A DNA stretch of 64,000 nucleotides, taken from contig JANQRH010000022.1 in assembly GCA_028284625.1 (NCBI GenBank), positions 62,001-126,000 on the forward strand. Reading direction: 5' to 3'. Below the pieces are notes generated by a model that was given only the letters and a program-made list of their open reading frames with translations, searched no databases and had not been told where the DNA came from. The translations under genes were made by a program, and so were the position numbers. How positions within the stretch are numbered: the first letter of the stretch is position 1; each line of letters starts with the position of its first letter. The stretch comes from Afifellaceae bacterium (GTDB lineage: Bacteria; Pseudomonadota; Alphaproteobacteria; Rhizobiales; Afifellaceae). This document shows positions 8,081 through 17,625 of the stretch, one piece after another.

Positions 8081-9946
8081 ATGCCGCCCTGGATGACGAC
8101 GCCCCGCCTAGCCCTTTCAGCCTTGTTCATCGTTGCCGGGCTCACCGCCGGCCAAGCCGCGGATAGCGAGTGGCTGCATGCCACGTCCCTCCTCGGCGAA
8201 CCGAAATATCCAGCCGACTTCCCGCATTTCGACTACGTCAATCCCGACGCACCCAAAGGCGGTGTCGTGCGGCTGCCGCAAACGGGCGGCTTCGACAATC
8301 TCAATCCGATCCCCGCCAAAGGGAACCTCGCTGCCGGTCTTGGCCTGGTGTTTGAGACGCTGATGACATCGTCGCTCGATGAAACGAACACCATGTACGG
8401 TCTCATCGCCGAGGCCATGAAGCACCCCGACGATTATTCCAGCGCCACCTTCCGCCTGCGTCCAGAAGCACGATGGCATGACGGCCAGCCGATCACGGTG
8501 GACGATGTTATCTGGTCGTTTGAGAAGCTCGTTGAGCTGAACCCCACGCAGAAATTCTACTACCAGCACGTCACCAAGGCGGAGGTGACTGGCGAGCGCG
8601 AGGTCACCTTCACGTTCGACGAGACCGGCAACCGCGAGCTGCCGCATATCGTCGGGCAGCTTCTCATCATGCCGAAGCATTGGTGGGAGGGTGTCGACGA
8701 GGACGGCCAGGAGCGCAACATCGCCAACAGCTCGTTGGAGCTGCCGCTCGGTTCGGGTCCCTACAGAATCGAACGCATCGCGGCCGGCAAGACCATCGTC
8801 TATCGGCGCGTTGAGGATTACTGGGCCAAGGATCTCCCCATCGCCATCGGCAAGGACAATTTCGACGAGATCCGTTACGAGAGTTTTCTCGACGAGACGG
8901 TCTCTTTCGAGGCGTTCAAGGCCGACACATACGACTGGCGGAGCGAAAACCAGGCGAAGCGCTGGGCCACGGCCTATGACTTTCCCGCGGCGGAACGCGG
9001 CGACGTGGTGCTGGAGGAGTTCGAAAACGCCTACCGCGACAATGGCGTGCTGGTCGGCTTCATTCCCAATCTAAGGCGTCCGATCTTCCAGGACGCGCGC
9101 GTGCGTGAGGCGCTGAACCACGCCTTCGACTTTGAGACGCTAAGACGGACGATTTTCTTCGATCAGTACGAGCGCGTCGGCAGCTTCTTCCACGGCACGG
9201 AGCTTGCCTCCTCGGGCCTGCCGCAAGGCCTTGAGCTGGAGATATTGGAATCGGTGCGCGACAAGGTCCCGCCCGAGGTGTTTACCGATCCCTACGTCAA
9301 TCCCGTCAGCGGTGAGCCGGAGGCCCTCAGGGAGAACCTGCGCAAGGCGCTCGGTCTTCTTAAGGAAGCAGGCTACGAACTAGACGGGCGGACGCTGGTC
9401 CATGCGGAAACCAAAGAGCCGTTCAGCTTCGAGGTGCTCCTCAACGGGCCGACCATCGAGGTGGTTGCGCTCGCGTGGCAAGAGAATCTCCGCAAGATCG
9501 GCGTGGAGGTCCGCGTGCGGTCCGTCGATACGCCGCAATATATCAACCGCGTGCGCTCCCGCGACTTCGACGTCGTTTATACGGGCTGGGCGCAGTCCCT
9601 GTCCCCGGGCAACGAGCAGTTCGACTTCTTCGGATCGCAGTCGGCCGACAATGAGAGTTCGCGCAATTTTGCGGGCATCGCAGATCCGGGCGTAGACGCG
9701 CTGATTGAGCGTGTCGTCTTTTCCAAGGACCGGGAGGAACTTGTGGCGGCGACGCGAGCGCTCGACCGCGTGCTTCTGGCCAACCATTTCGTGGTCCCGT
9801 CCTACACGCTGCGCAAGTCACGGATTGCCCGCTGGAACCGTTTCTCGCGACCCGATCCGCTGCCGGAGTTTTCCATCGGCTTCCCGACCATCTGGTGGTG
9901 GAACGCAGAGCGCGCCGCCGCCATAGGCGAAGGCGACTCGCAATGA
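8081..9946 (+). CDS. yejA: Extracellular substrate-binding protein of a YejABEF-type peptide ABC importer (Sec-exported)
   Basis: This 621-residue family 5 solute-binding protein begins with a Sec signal peptide (about residues 5-27, cleavage near GQAA-DSEW). It carries the YejA features KYPADFPHFDYVNPDAPKGG, FRLRPEARWHDGQPITVDDV and YRIERIAAG. YejA proteins bind oligopeptides (microcin C in E. coli) in the periplasm and deliver them to YejBEF. I chose ATG 8081, preceded by AAGGGA at 8065-8070; a TTG at 8033 lacks a ribosome site. The stop overlaps the start of a second binding protein. The 197-bp upstream gap should hold the operon promoter. Confidence 0.93.
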   Translation: MPPWMTTPRLALSALFIVAGLTAGQAADSEWLHATSLLGEPKYPADFPHFDYVNPDAPKGGVVRLPQTGGFDNLNPIPAKGNLAAGLGLVFETLMTSSLDETNTMYGLIAEAMKHPDDYSSATFRLRPEARWHDGQPITVDDVIWSFEKLVELNPTQKFYYQHVTKAEVTGEREVTFTFDETGNRELPHIVGQLLIMPKHWWEGVDEDGQERNIANSSLELPLGSGPYRIERIAAGKTIVYRRVEDYWAKDLPIAIGKDNFDEIRYESFLDETVSFEAFKADTYDWRSENQAKRWATAYDFPAAERGDVVLEEFENAYRDNGVLVGFIPNLRRPIFQDARVREALNHAFDFETLRRTIFFDQYERVGSFFHGTELASSGLPQGLELEILESVRDKVPPEVFTDPYVNPVSGEPEALRENLRKALGLLKEAGYELDGRTLVHAETKEPFSFEVLLNGPTIEVVALAWQENLRKIGVEVRVRSVDTPQYINRVRSRDFDVVYTGWAQSLSPGNEQFDFFGSQSADNESSRNFAGIADPGVDALIERVVFSKDREELVAATRALDRVLLANHFVVPSYTLRKSRIARWNRFSRPDPLPEFSIGFPTIWWWNAERAAAIGEGDSQ

Positions 9947-11823
9947 GCACGATCACCCGACGCGGCACGATCACCCGACGCACAGCGCTGAAGCTCTCCA
10001 GTGCGGCTTTGTGCGCGCCGCTTCTGCCGCGTCCGGCAACGGCGCAGGGGCGCAACAGAAGCCACGGCATGGCCGTCATCGGTGACCTCAAATATCCGCC
10101 TGATTTTGCGCACTTCGACTACGTCAATCCCGACGCGCCGCACGGCGGACGGATTGTCACGCAGCTCGCCGCCTGGGGAGGCAACCAAAATCCCCAGACC
10201 TTCAACACACTTAACATCTACGTTCGGCGCGGAGACGGCGCAGCCGGTATGGGGCTGACCTCCGCTGCCCTCATGACGGCGTCTGCCGACGAATCAGGCG
10301 TCGTCTACGGCTTCGTGGCCAAGGAGGTGGAGGTCTCCGACGACAGGAAGGCCCTCCGCTTCTTTCTCCGGCCGGAGGCGACATTTCATGACGGCTCGCC
10401 GATCTCAGCCGCTGACGTGGCGTTCTCGCTTCAGATATTGCGGGAGAAGGGCCATCCGAACATCGCGACGCTGCTCAGCGGCATTGAGCAGATCGTTGTG
10501 GAGGACGAGCGCACGATCTTTGTGCAGCTCCTCCCCGAAAGCGGGATCAGCCTGCCGGTTACATTGGCCGGCATGCCGATCCTGTCCGCCAAGTGGTGGG
10601 AGGACCGCGATTTCCAGGCGACCCTTAGCGAGGCTCCACTTGGCGCAGGACCATACAAGCTCGCAGCCTACGATTTCGGAAGCCACATAGAGTTTGAGCG
10701 CGTCGCGGACTGGTGGGGAGATGATCTGCCGACCATGATCGGCCGCTACAATTTCGATCGTATCCGGTACGAGTATTACCGTGATCGAACGGCTTCATTC
10801 GAGGCATTCAAGAAGGGCAACATCACCTTCCGGGAGGAATTTACATCGGTCACTTGGGCGACCGCATACGACTTCCCCGCTCTCAACGAAGGCCGCGTGA
10901 TAAAGGAGAACGTGCCGGATGGGCGGCCCGCTGGGGCGCAAGGCTGGTTCATCAACATGCGGCGAGACAAATTCTCCGATCCGCGTGTGCGTCTCGGCCT
11001 GTCCTACGCATTCGACTTCGAGTGGACGAACGCCAATATTATGTACAACTCGTACCGGCGAACGTCGTCGTTCTTTGAGAACTCCCCTCTCAAGGCAGAA
11101 GGCACGCCCTCGCCGGAAGAGCTTGCGCTGCTTGAGCCGCTCCGCGACCAGCTGCCTGAAGACGTGTTCGGCGACGCACTCCTGCCGCCGGTCTCCGACG
11201 GCTCCGGTCGCGACCGCAAGTTATTGGAGAAAGCTTGGGCGCTCTTCAAGGAGGCTGGTTTCAAGCGCACGGATGATGGCCTCGTGACGACCGAGGGAGA
11301 GCCCTTCACCATTGAGTTTCTTAGCAACTCCCGCGCCTTCGAACCGCACCATAATGCTTATATCAACGGGCTTAAGCTGCTTGGCATTGAAGCCAGCTAC
11401 CGACTTGTCGATCCGGCTCAGTACGCCGACCGGCTTAATGGCTTTGACTTCGACATGACGGTCTCCCGTTTCAGCCTGCCGCTCTATCCCCACGAGTCGA
11501 TCAAGCAGTTCTTTGCGTCCGACAGAGCGGAGCAGGAAGGCTCGTACAATCTCGCGGGCCTTGCCGACCCGGCCATCGACATCCTCCTAGAGAAGATCAT
11601 TCAGGCGTCCGACTGGGAGATCTTTGTCACCGCGTCGCACGCGCTCGATCGGGTACTGCGCGCCAAGCATTTCTGGGTTCCTCAATGGAACCGGCCGGTG
11701 CACTGGTTCGCCTATTGGGACATGTTCTCACGCCCCGAGACGGTCGCTCAATACGATCCAAGCGTCCTCGACACCTGGTGGTTCGACGAAAAGAAGGCGG
11801 CGCGAATCGGCAAATCAGGCTAA
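9943..11823 (+). CDS. yejA: Second extracellular substrate-binding protein of the YejABEF-type importer (Tat-type signal)
   Basis: This 626-residue paralogue of the preceding gene also carries LKYPPDFAHFDYVNPDAPHGG and FFLRPEATFHDGSPISAADV. Its N-terminus (MSTITRRGTITRRTALKLSS) contains a twin-arginine motif, TRRTALK, with a hydrophobic stretch ending PRPATAQ, so export by Tat rather than Sec is likely. An 18-bp tandem duplication (9947-9964 and 9965-9982, one mismatch) makes the RR element appear twice. The ATG overlaps the upstream TGA. Two binding proteins serving one permease is a recurring alphaproteobacterial arrangement. Confidence 0.92.
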   Translation: MSTITRRGTITRRTALKLSSAALCAPLLPRPATAQGRNRSHGMAVIGDLKYPPDFAHFDYVNPDAPHGGRIVTQLAAWGGNQNPQTFNTLNIYVRRGDGAAGMGLTSAALMTASADESGVVYGFVAKEVEVSDDRKALRFFLRPEATFHDGSPISAADVAFSLQILREKGHPNIATLLSGIEQIVVEDERTIFVQLLPESGISLPVTLAGMPILSAKWWEDRDFQATLSEAPLGAGPYKLAAYDFGSHIEFERVADWWGDDLPTMIGRYNFDRIRYEYYRDRTASFEAFKKGNITFREEFTSVTWATAYDFPALNEGRVIKENVPDGRPAGAQGWFINMRRDKFSDPRVRLGLSYAFDFEWTNANIMYNSYRRTSSFFENSPLKAEGTPSPEELALLEPLRDQLPEDVFGDALLPPVSDGSGRDRKLLEKAWALFKEAGFKRTDDGLVTTEGEPFTIEFLSNSRAFEPHHNAYINGLKLLGIEASYRLVDPAQYADRLNGFDFDMTVSRFSLPLYPHESIKQFFASDRAEQEGSYNLAGLADPAIDILLEKIIQASDWEIFVTASHALDRVLRAKHFWVPQWNRPVHWFAYWDMFSRPETVAQYDPSVLDTWWFDEKKAARIGKSG

Positions 11824-11832
11824 GGACGATTC

Positions 11833-12948
11833 ATGGCCGCCTACGTCGTCCGCCGCATTCTCCTGATGATCCCCACAATTCTGGGGATCATGTTGATCAG
11901 CTTCATCGTCATCCAGTTCGCGCCGGGCGGCCCGATTGAGCGCATCATCGCGCAGCTTTCCGGCACCGATGTCTCGGCAACCGCACGTATCAGCGGCGGC
12001 GGGGGCGGCGACTTTGCCGGCACGCAAAGCGCGGAAACCAGCGGCGCCGATTCCGCCATCAACTCCAAATATCGCGGCGCGCAGGGCCTACCGCCGGACT
12101 TCATTGCCGATCTTGAACGCCAGTTCGGCTTCGACAAGCCGGCTTGGCAGCGTTTCGCGCTGATGATCTGGAACTATGCGCGCTTCGATTTCGGAGAAAG
12201 CTACTTCCGCGACGTGACCGTTTTGGAGCTGATCTCGGAGAAGCTGCCGGTCTCCATCTCGCTCGGCCTATGGATGATGCTGATCTCCTATGTCATCTCC
12301 ATCCCGCTCGGCATCCGGAAGGCCGTGCGCGACGGCACGCCGTTCGACGTCTGGACCTCAGGCATCATCGTCATCGCCTATGCGGTGCCGGGCTTTCTCT
12401 TCGCCATCTTTCTCATCGTGTTCTTCGCCGGCGGCTCGTTCTTCGACTGGTTCCCCCTGCGCGGCCTGACCTCGGAGAACTGGGTGGAGATGTCGTGGCC
12501 GGAACGCATCGTCGATTATTTTTGGCATCTGGCCTTGCCGCTGATTTCCATGGCGCTTGCCGCATTCGCCACGACCACGCTCTTGACCAAGAACTCCTTC
12601 CTCGACGAGATCCGCAAGCAATATGTGGTGACGGCGCGCTCCAAAGGCCTCACCGAAGGCCAGGTGCTTTACGGACATGTGTTCCGCAACGCCATGCTCC
12701 TCATCATCTCCGGCTTTCCCGGCGCGTTTGTCTCCGCCTTCTTCGCCGGTTCGCTGTTGATCGAAACAATCTTCTCGCTCGACGGCTTGGGCCTGCTCGG
12801 CTTTGAGAGCGTCATCAACCGCGACTACGCGGTCGTGTTCGCGACGCTCTATATCTTTTCGCTGATCGGGCTCGTGGTGCAGCTCATCTCCGATCTGACC
12901 TACACCTGGATCGATCCGCGCATCGATTTTGAGAGCCGCGAGGTCTGA
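11833..12948 (+). CDS. yejB: ABC transporter permease YejB
   Basis: This 371-residue permease has the binding-protein-dependent transport layout: an N-terminal helix (RRILLMIPTILGIMLISFIVIQFAPGGP), a long periplasmic loop with a Gly-rich stretch at about residues 55-65 seen in alphaproteobacterial YejB, then at least five more helices and a cytoplasmic EAA loop (VVTARSKGLTEGQVLYGHVFRNA) that contacts the ATPase. The ATG at 11833 has an AAGGA 6 bases upstream and lies 9 bases after the second binding protein. It pairs with YejE to form the inner-membrane channel. Confidence 0.95.
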   Translation: MAAYVVRRILLMIPTILGIMLISFIVIQFAPGGPIERIIAQLSGTDVSATARISGGGGGDFAGTQSAETSGADSAINSKYRGAQGLPPDFIADLERQFGFDKPAWQRFALMIWNYARFDFGESYFRDVTVLELISEKLPVSISLGLWMMLISYVISIPLGIRKAVRDGTPFDVWTSGIIVIAYAVPGFLFAIFLIVFFAGGSFFDWFPLRGLTSENWVEMSWPERIVDYFWHLALPLISMALAAFATTTLLTKNSFLDEIRKQYVVTARSKGLTEGQVLYGHVFRNAMLLIISGFPGAFVSAFFAGSLLIETIFSLDGLGLLGFESVINRDYAVVFATLYIFSLIGLVVQLISDLTYTWIDPRIDFESREV

Positions 12949-12955
12949 GGCGGCG

Positions 12956-14149
12956 ATGGACCAGAAGGCTCCACCAGAGACGGGCAGGCGCAGCGACTTT
13001 GAATCGATCACGCCGCTGCCGGGCGAGGTGCAGCCACCGCCGATCAACGAGCGCTTCACGCTGTCGCCGATCAACCGCCGCCGCTGGCAGAATTTTAAAG
13101 CCAATGGACGCGGTTACTGGTCGCTGTGGATTTTCGCTGTTCTCTTCTTCCTGACCTTGTTCGCCGAGCTCCTCGCCAATGACCGGCCGCTGATGGTCTC
13201 CTATAAAGGCGAGCTCCTGTTCCCGGTCGTTGTCGCCTATCCGGAGGAGAAGTTCGGCGGCTTTCTCGCTGTCACCGATTATCGCTCGCCCTTCATCCAG
13301 GACGAGATCGACGCCAACGGTTGGATTTTGTGGCCGCCGATCCGCTACTCCTACCGCACGATCAACAGCGAGATACCGGAGCCGGCGCCGGCGCGGCCGT
13401 CCTGGATGATCGACAAGGAGAAGCGCTGCGCCCGTTTTGCGGACGGCGTCGATGACAAGAACTGCACGATCTGGAACTGGAACTGGCTCGGCACCGACGA
13501 CCAGGCGCGCGATGTGATGGCGCGGCTGATCTATGGCTTCCGCCTGTCGGTTCTGTTCGGATTTGCGCTGACCATCCTGTCGTCGGTTATCGGCGTCACC
13601 GCCGGCGCGGTGCAAGGCTTTTTCGGCGGCCGCGTCGATCTCTTCTTCCAGCGCTTTATTGAGATATGGACGGCGATCCCCTCGCTCTATCTCTTGTTGA
13701 TCATCTCCTCGGTGCTGGTGCCGGGCTTCTTCGTGCTTCTGGGCATCCTGCTTCTCTTCTCCTGGGTGGCGTTGGTGGGTGTGGTGCGCGCGGAGTTCCT
13801 GCGCGCGCGCAACTTCGAATACGTCAAGGCGGCGCGCGCGCTCGGCGTTGGCAATTTGACCATCATGTTCCGCCACCTCCTGCCCAACGCCATGGTGGCG
13901 ACGCTGACCTTCATGCCGTTCATCCTCAACGGCTCCATCACCACCCTCACCTCGCTCGATTTTCTGGGGCTCGGGATGCCGCCGGGCTCGCCGTCGCTCG
14001 GGGAGCTTCTGGCGCAGGGCAAGAACAACCTTCAGGCGCCGTGGCTGGGCATCACCGGCTTCGTGGTCATCTCCGTCATGCTGTCGCTTCTGATCTTCAT
14101 CGGCGAGGCGGTGCGCGACGCCTTCGACCCGCGCAAGACGTTTGCGTGA
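12956..14149 (+). CDS. yejE: ABC transporter permease YejE
   Basis: This 397-residue permease has a long cytoplasmic N-terminus including LSPINRRRWQNFKANGRGYWSL, a first helix (LWIFAVLFFLTLFAELLAN), a periplasmic region of about 150 residues typical of YejE, and then five helices with the EAA loop YVKAARALGVGNLTIMFRHLLPNA. It forms the heterodimeric channel with YejB. The ATG at 12956 follows the yejB stop by 7 bases; an upstream in-frame start at 12929 would overlap yejB and adds residues not expected in the family. Confidence 0.95.
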   Translation: MDQKAPPETGRRSDFESITPLPGEVQPPPINERFTLSPINRRRWQNFKANGRGYWSLWIFAVLFFLTLFAELLANDRPLMVSYKGELLFPVVVAYPEEKFGGFLAVTDYRSPFIQDEIDANGWILWPPIRYSYRTINSEIPEPAPARPSWMIDKEKRCARFADGVDDKNCTIWNWNWLGTDDQARDVMARLIYGFRLSVLFGFALTILSSVIGVTAGAVQGFFGGRVDLFFQRFIEIWTAIPSLYLLLIISSVLVPGFFVLLGILLLFSWVALVGVVRAEFLRARNFEYVKAARALGVGNLTIMFRHLLPNAMVATLTFMPFILNGSITTLTSLDFLGLGMPPGSPSLGELLAQGKNNLQAPWLGITGFVVISVMLSLLIFIGEAVRDAFDPRKTFA

Positions 14150-14157
14150 TCAGCGCG

Positions 14158-15786
14158 ATGACCGACCCCCTCCTCTCCGTCAGCGACCTGCATGTCGAGT
14201 TTCGCCAGAGCGACAGCAATGTGCATGCCGTGCGCGGCGTCTCGTTCGATATCCAGGAGCGCGAGACGCTGGCGCTTGTCGGTGAGTCCGGCTCCGGCAA
14301 GTCGGTCACGGCCTTGTCGGTGCTGAAGCTCCTGCCCTACCCGCCGGCCCATCATCCTGCGGGCTCGGTGCGCTTCAAGGGCCAGGAACTCCTCAACGCC
14401 GATGAGAAGACCATGCGCCATGTGCGCGGCAACGAAATCTCGATGATCTTTCAGGAGCCGATGAGCTCGCTCAATCCGCTGCACACTGTGGAGCGGCAGG
14501 TCGGTGAAATTCTTGACGTGCATCGTGGCATGAGCGGTTCGGCGGCGCGTGAGCGTGTGCTGGAGCTCCTAAACCAGGTGGGCATCCGCAATCCGGAACA
14601 GCGGCTCAATTCCTATCCACATCAGTTGTCGGGTGGGCAGCGTCAGCGCGTCATGATCGCCATGACGCTCGCCAACGAGCCCGACCTTCTGATCGCCGAT
14701 GAGCCGACGACGGCGCTCGATGTCACGGTGCAGGCGCAGATTCTGGAGCTGCTCGGGCGACTCAAACGCGAGCGGAACATGGCGATGTTCTTCATCACCC
14801 ACGACCTCGGCATTGTGCGCCATGTCGCCGACCGGGTGTGCGTCATGACCGACGGGGAGATCGTCGAACATGGGCCGACCAAGGAGATCTTCGCCAACCC
14901 GCAACACCGCTACACGCAGCACCTGCTCGCCGCTGAGCCGAAAGGCAGCCCGCCCCGCGCCGATCCCGACGCGCCGATCATGGTCAGCGGCGACGACATC
15001 AAAGTATGGTTCCCGATCAAGCGCGGGCTTATGCGGCGCACCGTCGGTCACATCAAGGCGGTCGACGGCATTGATCTAACGATCCGCGAGGGGCAAACGC
15101 TGGGTGTCGTCGGCGAGTCGGGTTCCGGCAAGACCACGCTCGGGCTAGCGCTCCTGCGGCTCATCTCGTCGGAAGGCCGCATCGTGTTTCTCGGCCGCGA
15201 CATCCAGGGCACGCGCTTCAAGGATACGCGGGCGCTGCGCGCCGACATGCAGATCGTCTTCCAGGACCCTTACGGCTCACTCAGCCCACGCATGGTGGTC
15301 GGCGACATCGTCGCGGAAGGTCTGCGCGTTCATGAGCCGGGCCTTGCGGCGCATGAGCGCGAAGCACGCGTCGTCCAGACGCTCGATGAGGTCGGGATCG
15401 ACCCGGAGAGCCGCTTCCGCTATCCGCACGAATTCTCCGGCGGGCAGCGTCAGCGCATCGCCATTGCCCGAGCGATGGTGCTGGAACCGCGCTTCGTCAT
15501 GCTCGACGAGCCGACCTCAGCGCTCGACATGAGCGTGCAGGCGCAGGTGGTCGACCTCCTTCGCGAGCTGCAGGAGCGACACAATCTCTCCTATCTCTTC
15601 ATCAGCCACGATTTGAAAGTCGTCAGGGCGCTTGCCAACGACGTGATCGTTCTCCGCGACGGCAAAGTGGTTGAGTCCGGCACCGCAGACCAGATTTTCG
15701 ACCACCCGGAGACCGACTACACAAAGGCGCTGATGGCGGCGGCGTTCTCGCTGGAGGTCTCGCACGCGTCGGCCGTGCGCGAATAG
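14158..15786 (+). CDS. yejF: ABC transporter ATP-binding protein YejF (two fused ATPase domains)
   Basis: The 542-residue protein contains two ABC ATPase domains in tandem. Domain 1 has Walker [12 protein letters not shown], signature [13 protein letters not shown] and Walker [13 protein letters not shown]. Domain 2 has Walker [12 protein letters not shown], signature [15 protein letters not shown] and Walker [13 protein letters not shown]. One polypeptide can therefore form the nucleotide-binding dimer that powers YejB/YejE. The ATG at 14158 is 8 bases after the yejE stop; a GTG at 14146 overlapping that stop is a possible alternative. It closes the importer operon. Confidence 0.95.
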   Translation: MTDPLLSVSDLHVEFRQSDSNVHAVRGVSFDIQERETLALVGESGSGKSVTALSVLKLLPYPPAHHPAGSVRFKGQELLNADEKTMRHVRGNEISMIFQEPMSSLNPLHTVERQVGEILDVHRGMSGSAARERVLELLNQVGIRNPEQRLNSYPHQLSGGQRQRVMIAMTLANEPDLLIADEPTTALDVTVQAQILELLGRLKRERNMAMFFITHDLGIVRHVADRVCVMTDGEIVEHGPTKEIFANPQHRYTQHLLAAEPKGSPPRADPDAPIMVSGDDIKVWFPIKRGLMRRTVGHIKAVDGIDLTIREGQTLGVVGESGSGKTTLGLALLRLISSEGRIVFLGRDIQGTRFKDTRALRADMQIVFQDPYGSLSPRMVVGDIVAEGLRVHEPGLAAHEREARVVQTLDEVGIDPESRFRYPHEFSGGQRQRIAIARAMVLEPRFVMLDEPTSALDMSVQAQVVDLLRELQERHNLSYLFISHDLKVVRALANDVIVLRDGKVVESGTADQIFDHPETDYTKALMAAAFSLEVSHASAVRE

Positions 15787-15801
15787 GCTTTCGGGCACCT
15801 T

Positions 15802-16770
15802 GTGAAACCGCCGCTTCTCGTCGCCACGAAAGGCTGGGACCCGGAAAGCTGGGCGGCTAGCATCCGCACGTTGTTGCCGGACCGCACCATTCTATGCACG
15901 GGACGGGACGGCCTCTATCACGGCCCGGATCACGACCTTGCCACGCCGCACTACGTGCTCGCCTGGAAGCCGCCACAAGAAACGATGGACCGGCTGAGCG
16001 GGCTGAAGGTGATCTTCTCGCTCGGCGCCGGCGTTGACCACATCTGCGCGCTGACGCGCCTCCCCGACGTGCCGATCGTGCGCATCGTCGATGCCGACAT
16101 TACCGGGCGCATGAGCGAATACGTGGTTTGGCAGGTGCTGCACCATCTGCGCCGCGGCCCCGCGCTTCGCAAGAGCCAGGCTGCGCATCGATGGTTCGAT
16201 CGCCCTCCGCCGGCCGCCCGGGAGGTTACGGTCGGCGTTCTCGGCTTTGGCGTCATGGGTGCGGCCGCCGCCGATCACCTGATGCGTCTCGGCTTCAAGC
16301 TCAGCGGCTGGACACGGACGCCGCGAGACGTGGCGGGCATTGCCATGTTCGCCGGCGCGGATGGGCTCGACGCCTTCCTGGCTGGCACCGATATTTTGGT
16401 CTCGTTGCTGCCGCTGACCCCGGAGACGCGCGGGCTCGTCGATCGCGCATTGCTGGCGAAGCTCAAGCGCGACGGGCCGCTCGACGGACCGGTCTTCATC
16501 AATGCGGGGCGCGGCGGGACGCATGTGGAGGCTGATCTGGCGGAGGCGTTGACCGATGGCACATTGACGGGCGCCAGCCTCGATGTGTTCGAGACGGAGC
16601 CCCTGCCTTCCGACAGTCCGCTCTGGGACCTCGACAATCTCGTCATCACGCCGCATGACGCGGCCGTTTCCGATCCGCCGGCGCTTGCCAAGCAGATTGC
16701 AGAACAGATTGAGGCGTTTGAACGCGGCGAGCCGCTTAAGAATCGCGTCGACCCAAAGCGCGGTTACTGA
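15802..16770 (+). CDS. D-isomer-specific 2-hydroxyacid dehydrogenase (glyoxylate/hydroxypyruvate reductase A-like)
   Basis: This 322-residue enzyme belongs to the NAD(P)-dependent 2-hydroxyacid dehydrogenases. The Rossmann motif is VGVLGFGVMGAAAADHL at about residue 144. The catalytic residues lie in NAGRGG (Arg), DVFETEPLP (Glu) and TPHDAA (His). The short N-terminal domain with SLGAGVDH and the overall length resemble GhrA, which reduces glyoxylate and hydroxypyruvate. The start is GTG at 15802, 15 bases after yejF, so it may be a last gene of that operon. Its 3' end overlaps the convergent FkbM gene by 35 bases. The exact substrate is not certain. Confidence 0.88.
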   Translation: MKPPLLVATKGWDPESWAASIRTLLPDRTILCTGRDGLYHGPDHDLATPHYVLAWKPPQETMDRLSGLKVIFSLGAGVDHICALTRLPDVPIVRIVDADITGRMSEYVVWQVLHHLRRGPALRKSQAAHRWFDRPPPAAREVTVGVLGFGVMGAAAADHLMRLGFKLSGWTRTPRDVAGIAMFAGADGLDAFLAGTDILVSLLPLTPETRGLVDRALLAKLKRDGPLDGPVFINAGRGGTHVEADLAEALTDGTLTGASLDVFETEPLPSDSPLWDLDNLVITPHDAAVSDPPALAKQIAEQIEAFERGEPLKNRVDPKRGY

Positions 16771-17617
16771 AGGGACCGACCATCGCCGTGTTGAGCGCCA
16801 GGATAGCTTGGCCGGTCTGGTTGGGAAGCGGGTTGAACTGCGTGTCGGCGAGCGCCAGCTCCACGCGCGTCTTGATGTTTGGCCGGCGCGCGACGGCGCC
16901 AACGTCGATTGCGAGAACGCGGGTGCGCCGTAACGTACGCGCTGCGCCCGCAAGGATTTCCGGCTCAACGCCCTCGCCGTCGATCTTCATGAAATCGATG
17001 ACCGGCAGCTGCGTCATGAACTCCAGCTGATCCAGCGGCCAGGCTTCGACATCGGCGTTGCGGGTGTTGGCGCGGCCGTCCTCGATGAGGGAGCTCTCGC
17101 GCGTGTCGAGCGAGCCGTGCAGGCGCAGGTCGACCCGCTCCTTCCACAGCGCATAGGAAAAGATGCTGACATTCGGCATCCCGTCCGTGTTGCGGTCCAG
17201 ACAGGCATAGGCCCGCGGGTCGGGCTCGAACGCCACCACCCGTGCGCCGCGATCGGCGCACCAAAGCGTGAACTCACCGATCCCTGCTCCGATGTCGATG
17301 ATCGTGTCGCCTTCGCGCGGCACATAGCCGGTATCACCGACATATTTTTCGGCAACCGCCTCAAGACGTGCCTCTATGCCGTCACGGAAATCCTCCGCAC
17401 AGGTCTCATGGGGAACGGCGATCTCGCGTACGCCCTCTCGAACCATCACCAGCGCGCCGGCGCGCCGCATCGTCATGCCGCGGCCGCGGCCGTCGCGTCG
17501 GGCGCGCCACCAAAGCGCAACGCGGCGGAAGTTGAACAACAGCCGGCCGAAAAACGAGGGGGGTGGTGAATCCAAGCGAGGCACCGGGGATACGCTAGAC
17601 AGCCGGGTTTCTTGCAT
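16736..17617 (-). CDS. FkbM family SAM-dependent methyltransferase
   Basis: This 293-residue protein has the FkbM core: DTIIDIGAGIGEFTLWCA (SAM-binding motif I, about residue 105), VVAFEPDPRAYACL (acidic residue that binds the SAM ribose), and VIDFMKIDGEGVEPEILAGA (about residue 203). FkbM proteins O-methylate sugars or polyketides; the acceptor here is unknown. A basic N-terminal segment (FNFRRVALWWRARRDGRGRG) precedes the domain. It lies 8 bases downstream of the NlpC/P60 gene and overlaps the convergent dehydrogenase gene by 35 bases. Confidence 0.88.
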   Translation of the reverse strand: MQETRLSSVSPVPRLDSPPPSFFGRLLFNFRRVALWWRARRDGRGRGMTMRRAGALVMVREGVREIAVPHETCAEDFRDGIEARLEAVAEKYVGDTGYVPREGDTIIDIGAGIGEFTLWCADRGARVVAFEPDPRAYACLDRNTDGMPNVSIFSYALWKERVDLRLHGSLDTRESSLIEDGRANTRNADVEAWPLDQLEFMTQLPVIDFMKIDGEGVEPEILAGAARTLRRTRVLAIDVGAVARRPNIKTRVELALADTQFNPLPNQTGQAILALNTAMVGPFSNRALGRRDS

Positions 17618-17625
17618 TTGGGAAT

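Noticed and set aside
12884-13876. 330-codon minus-strand frame opposite yejE
   Set aside because: It shows only the Arg/Gln/His-rich composition of a GC-rich antisense frame and no family similarity.
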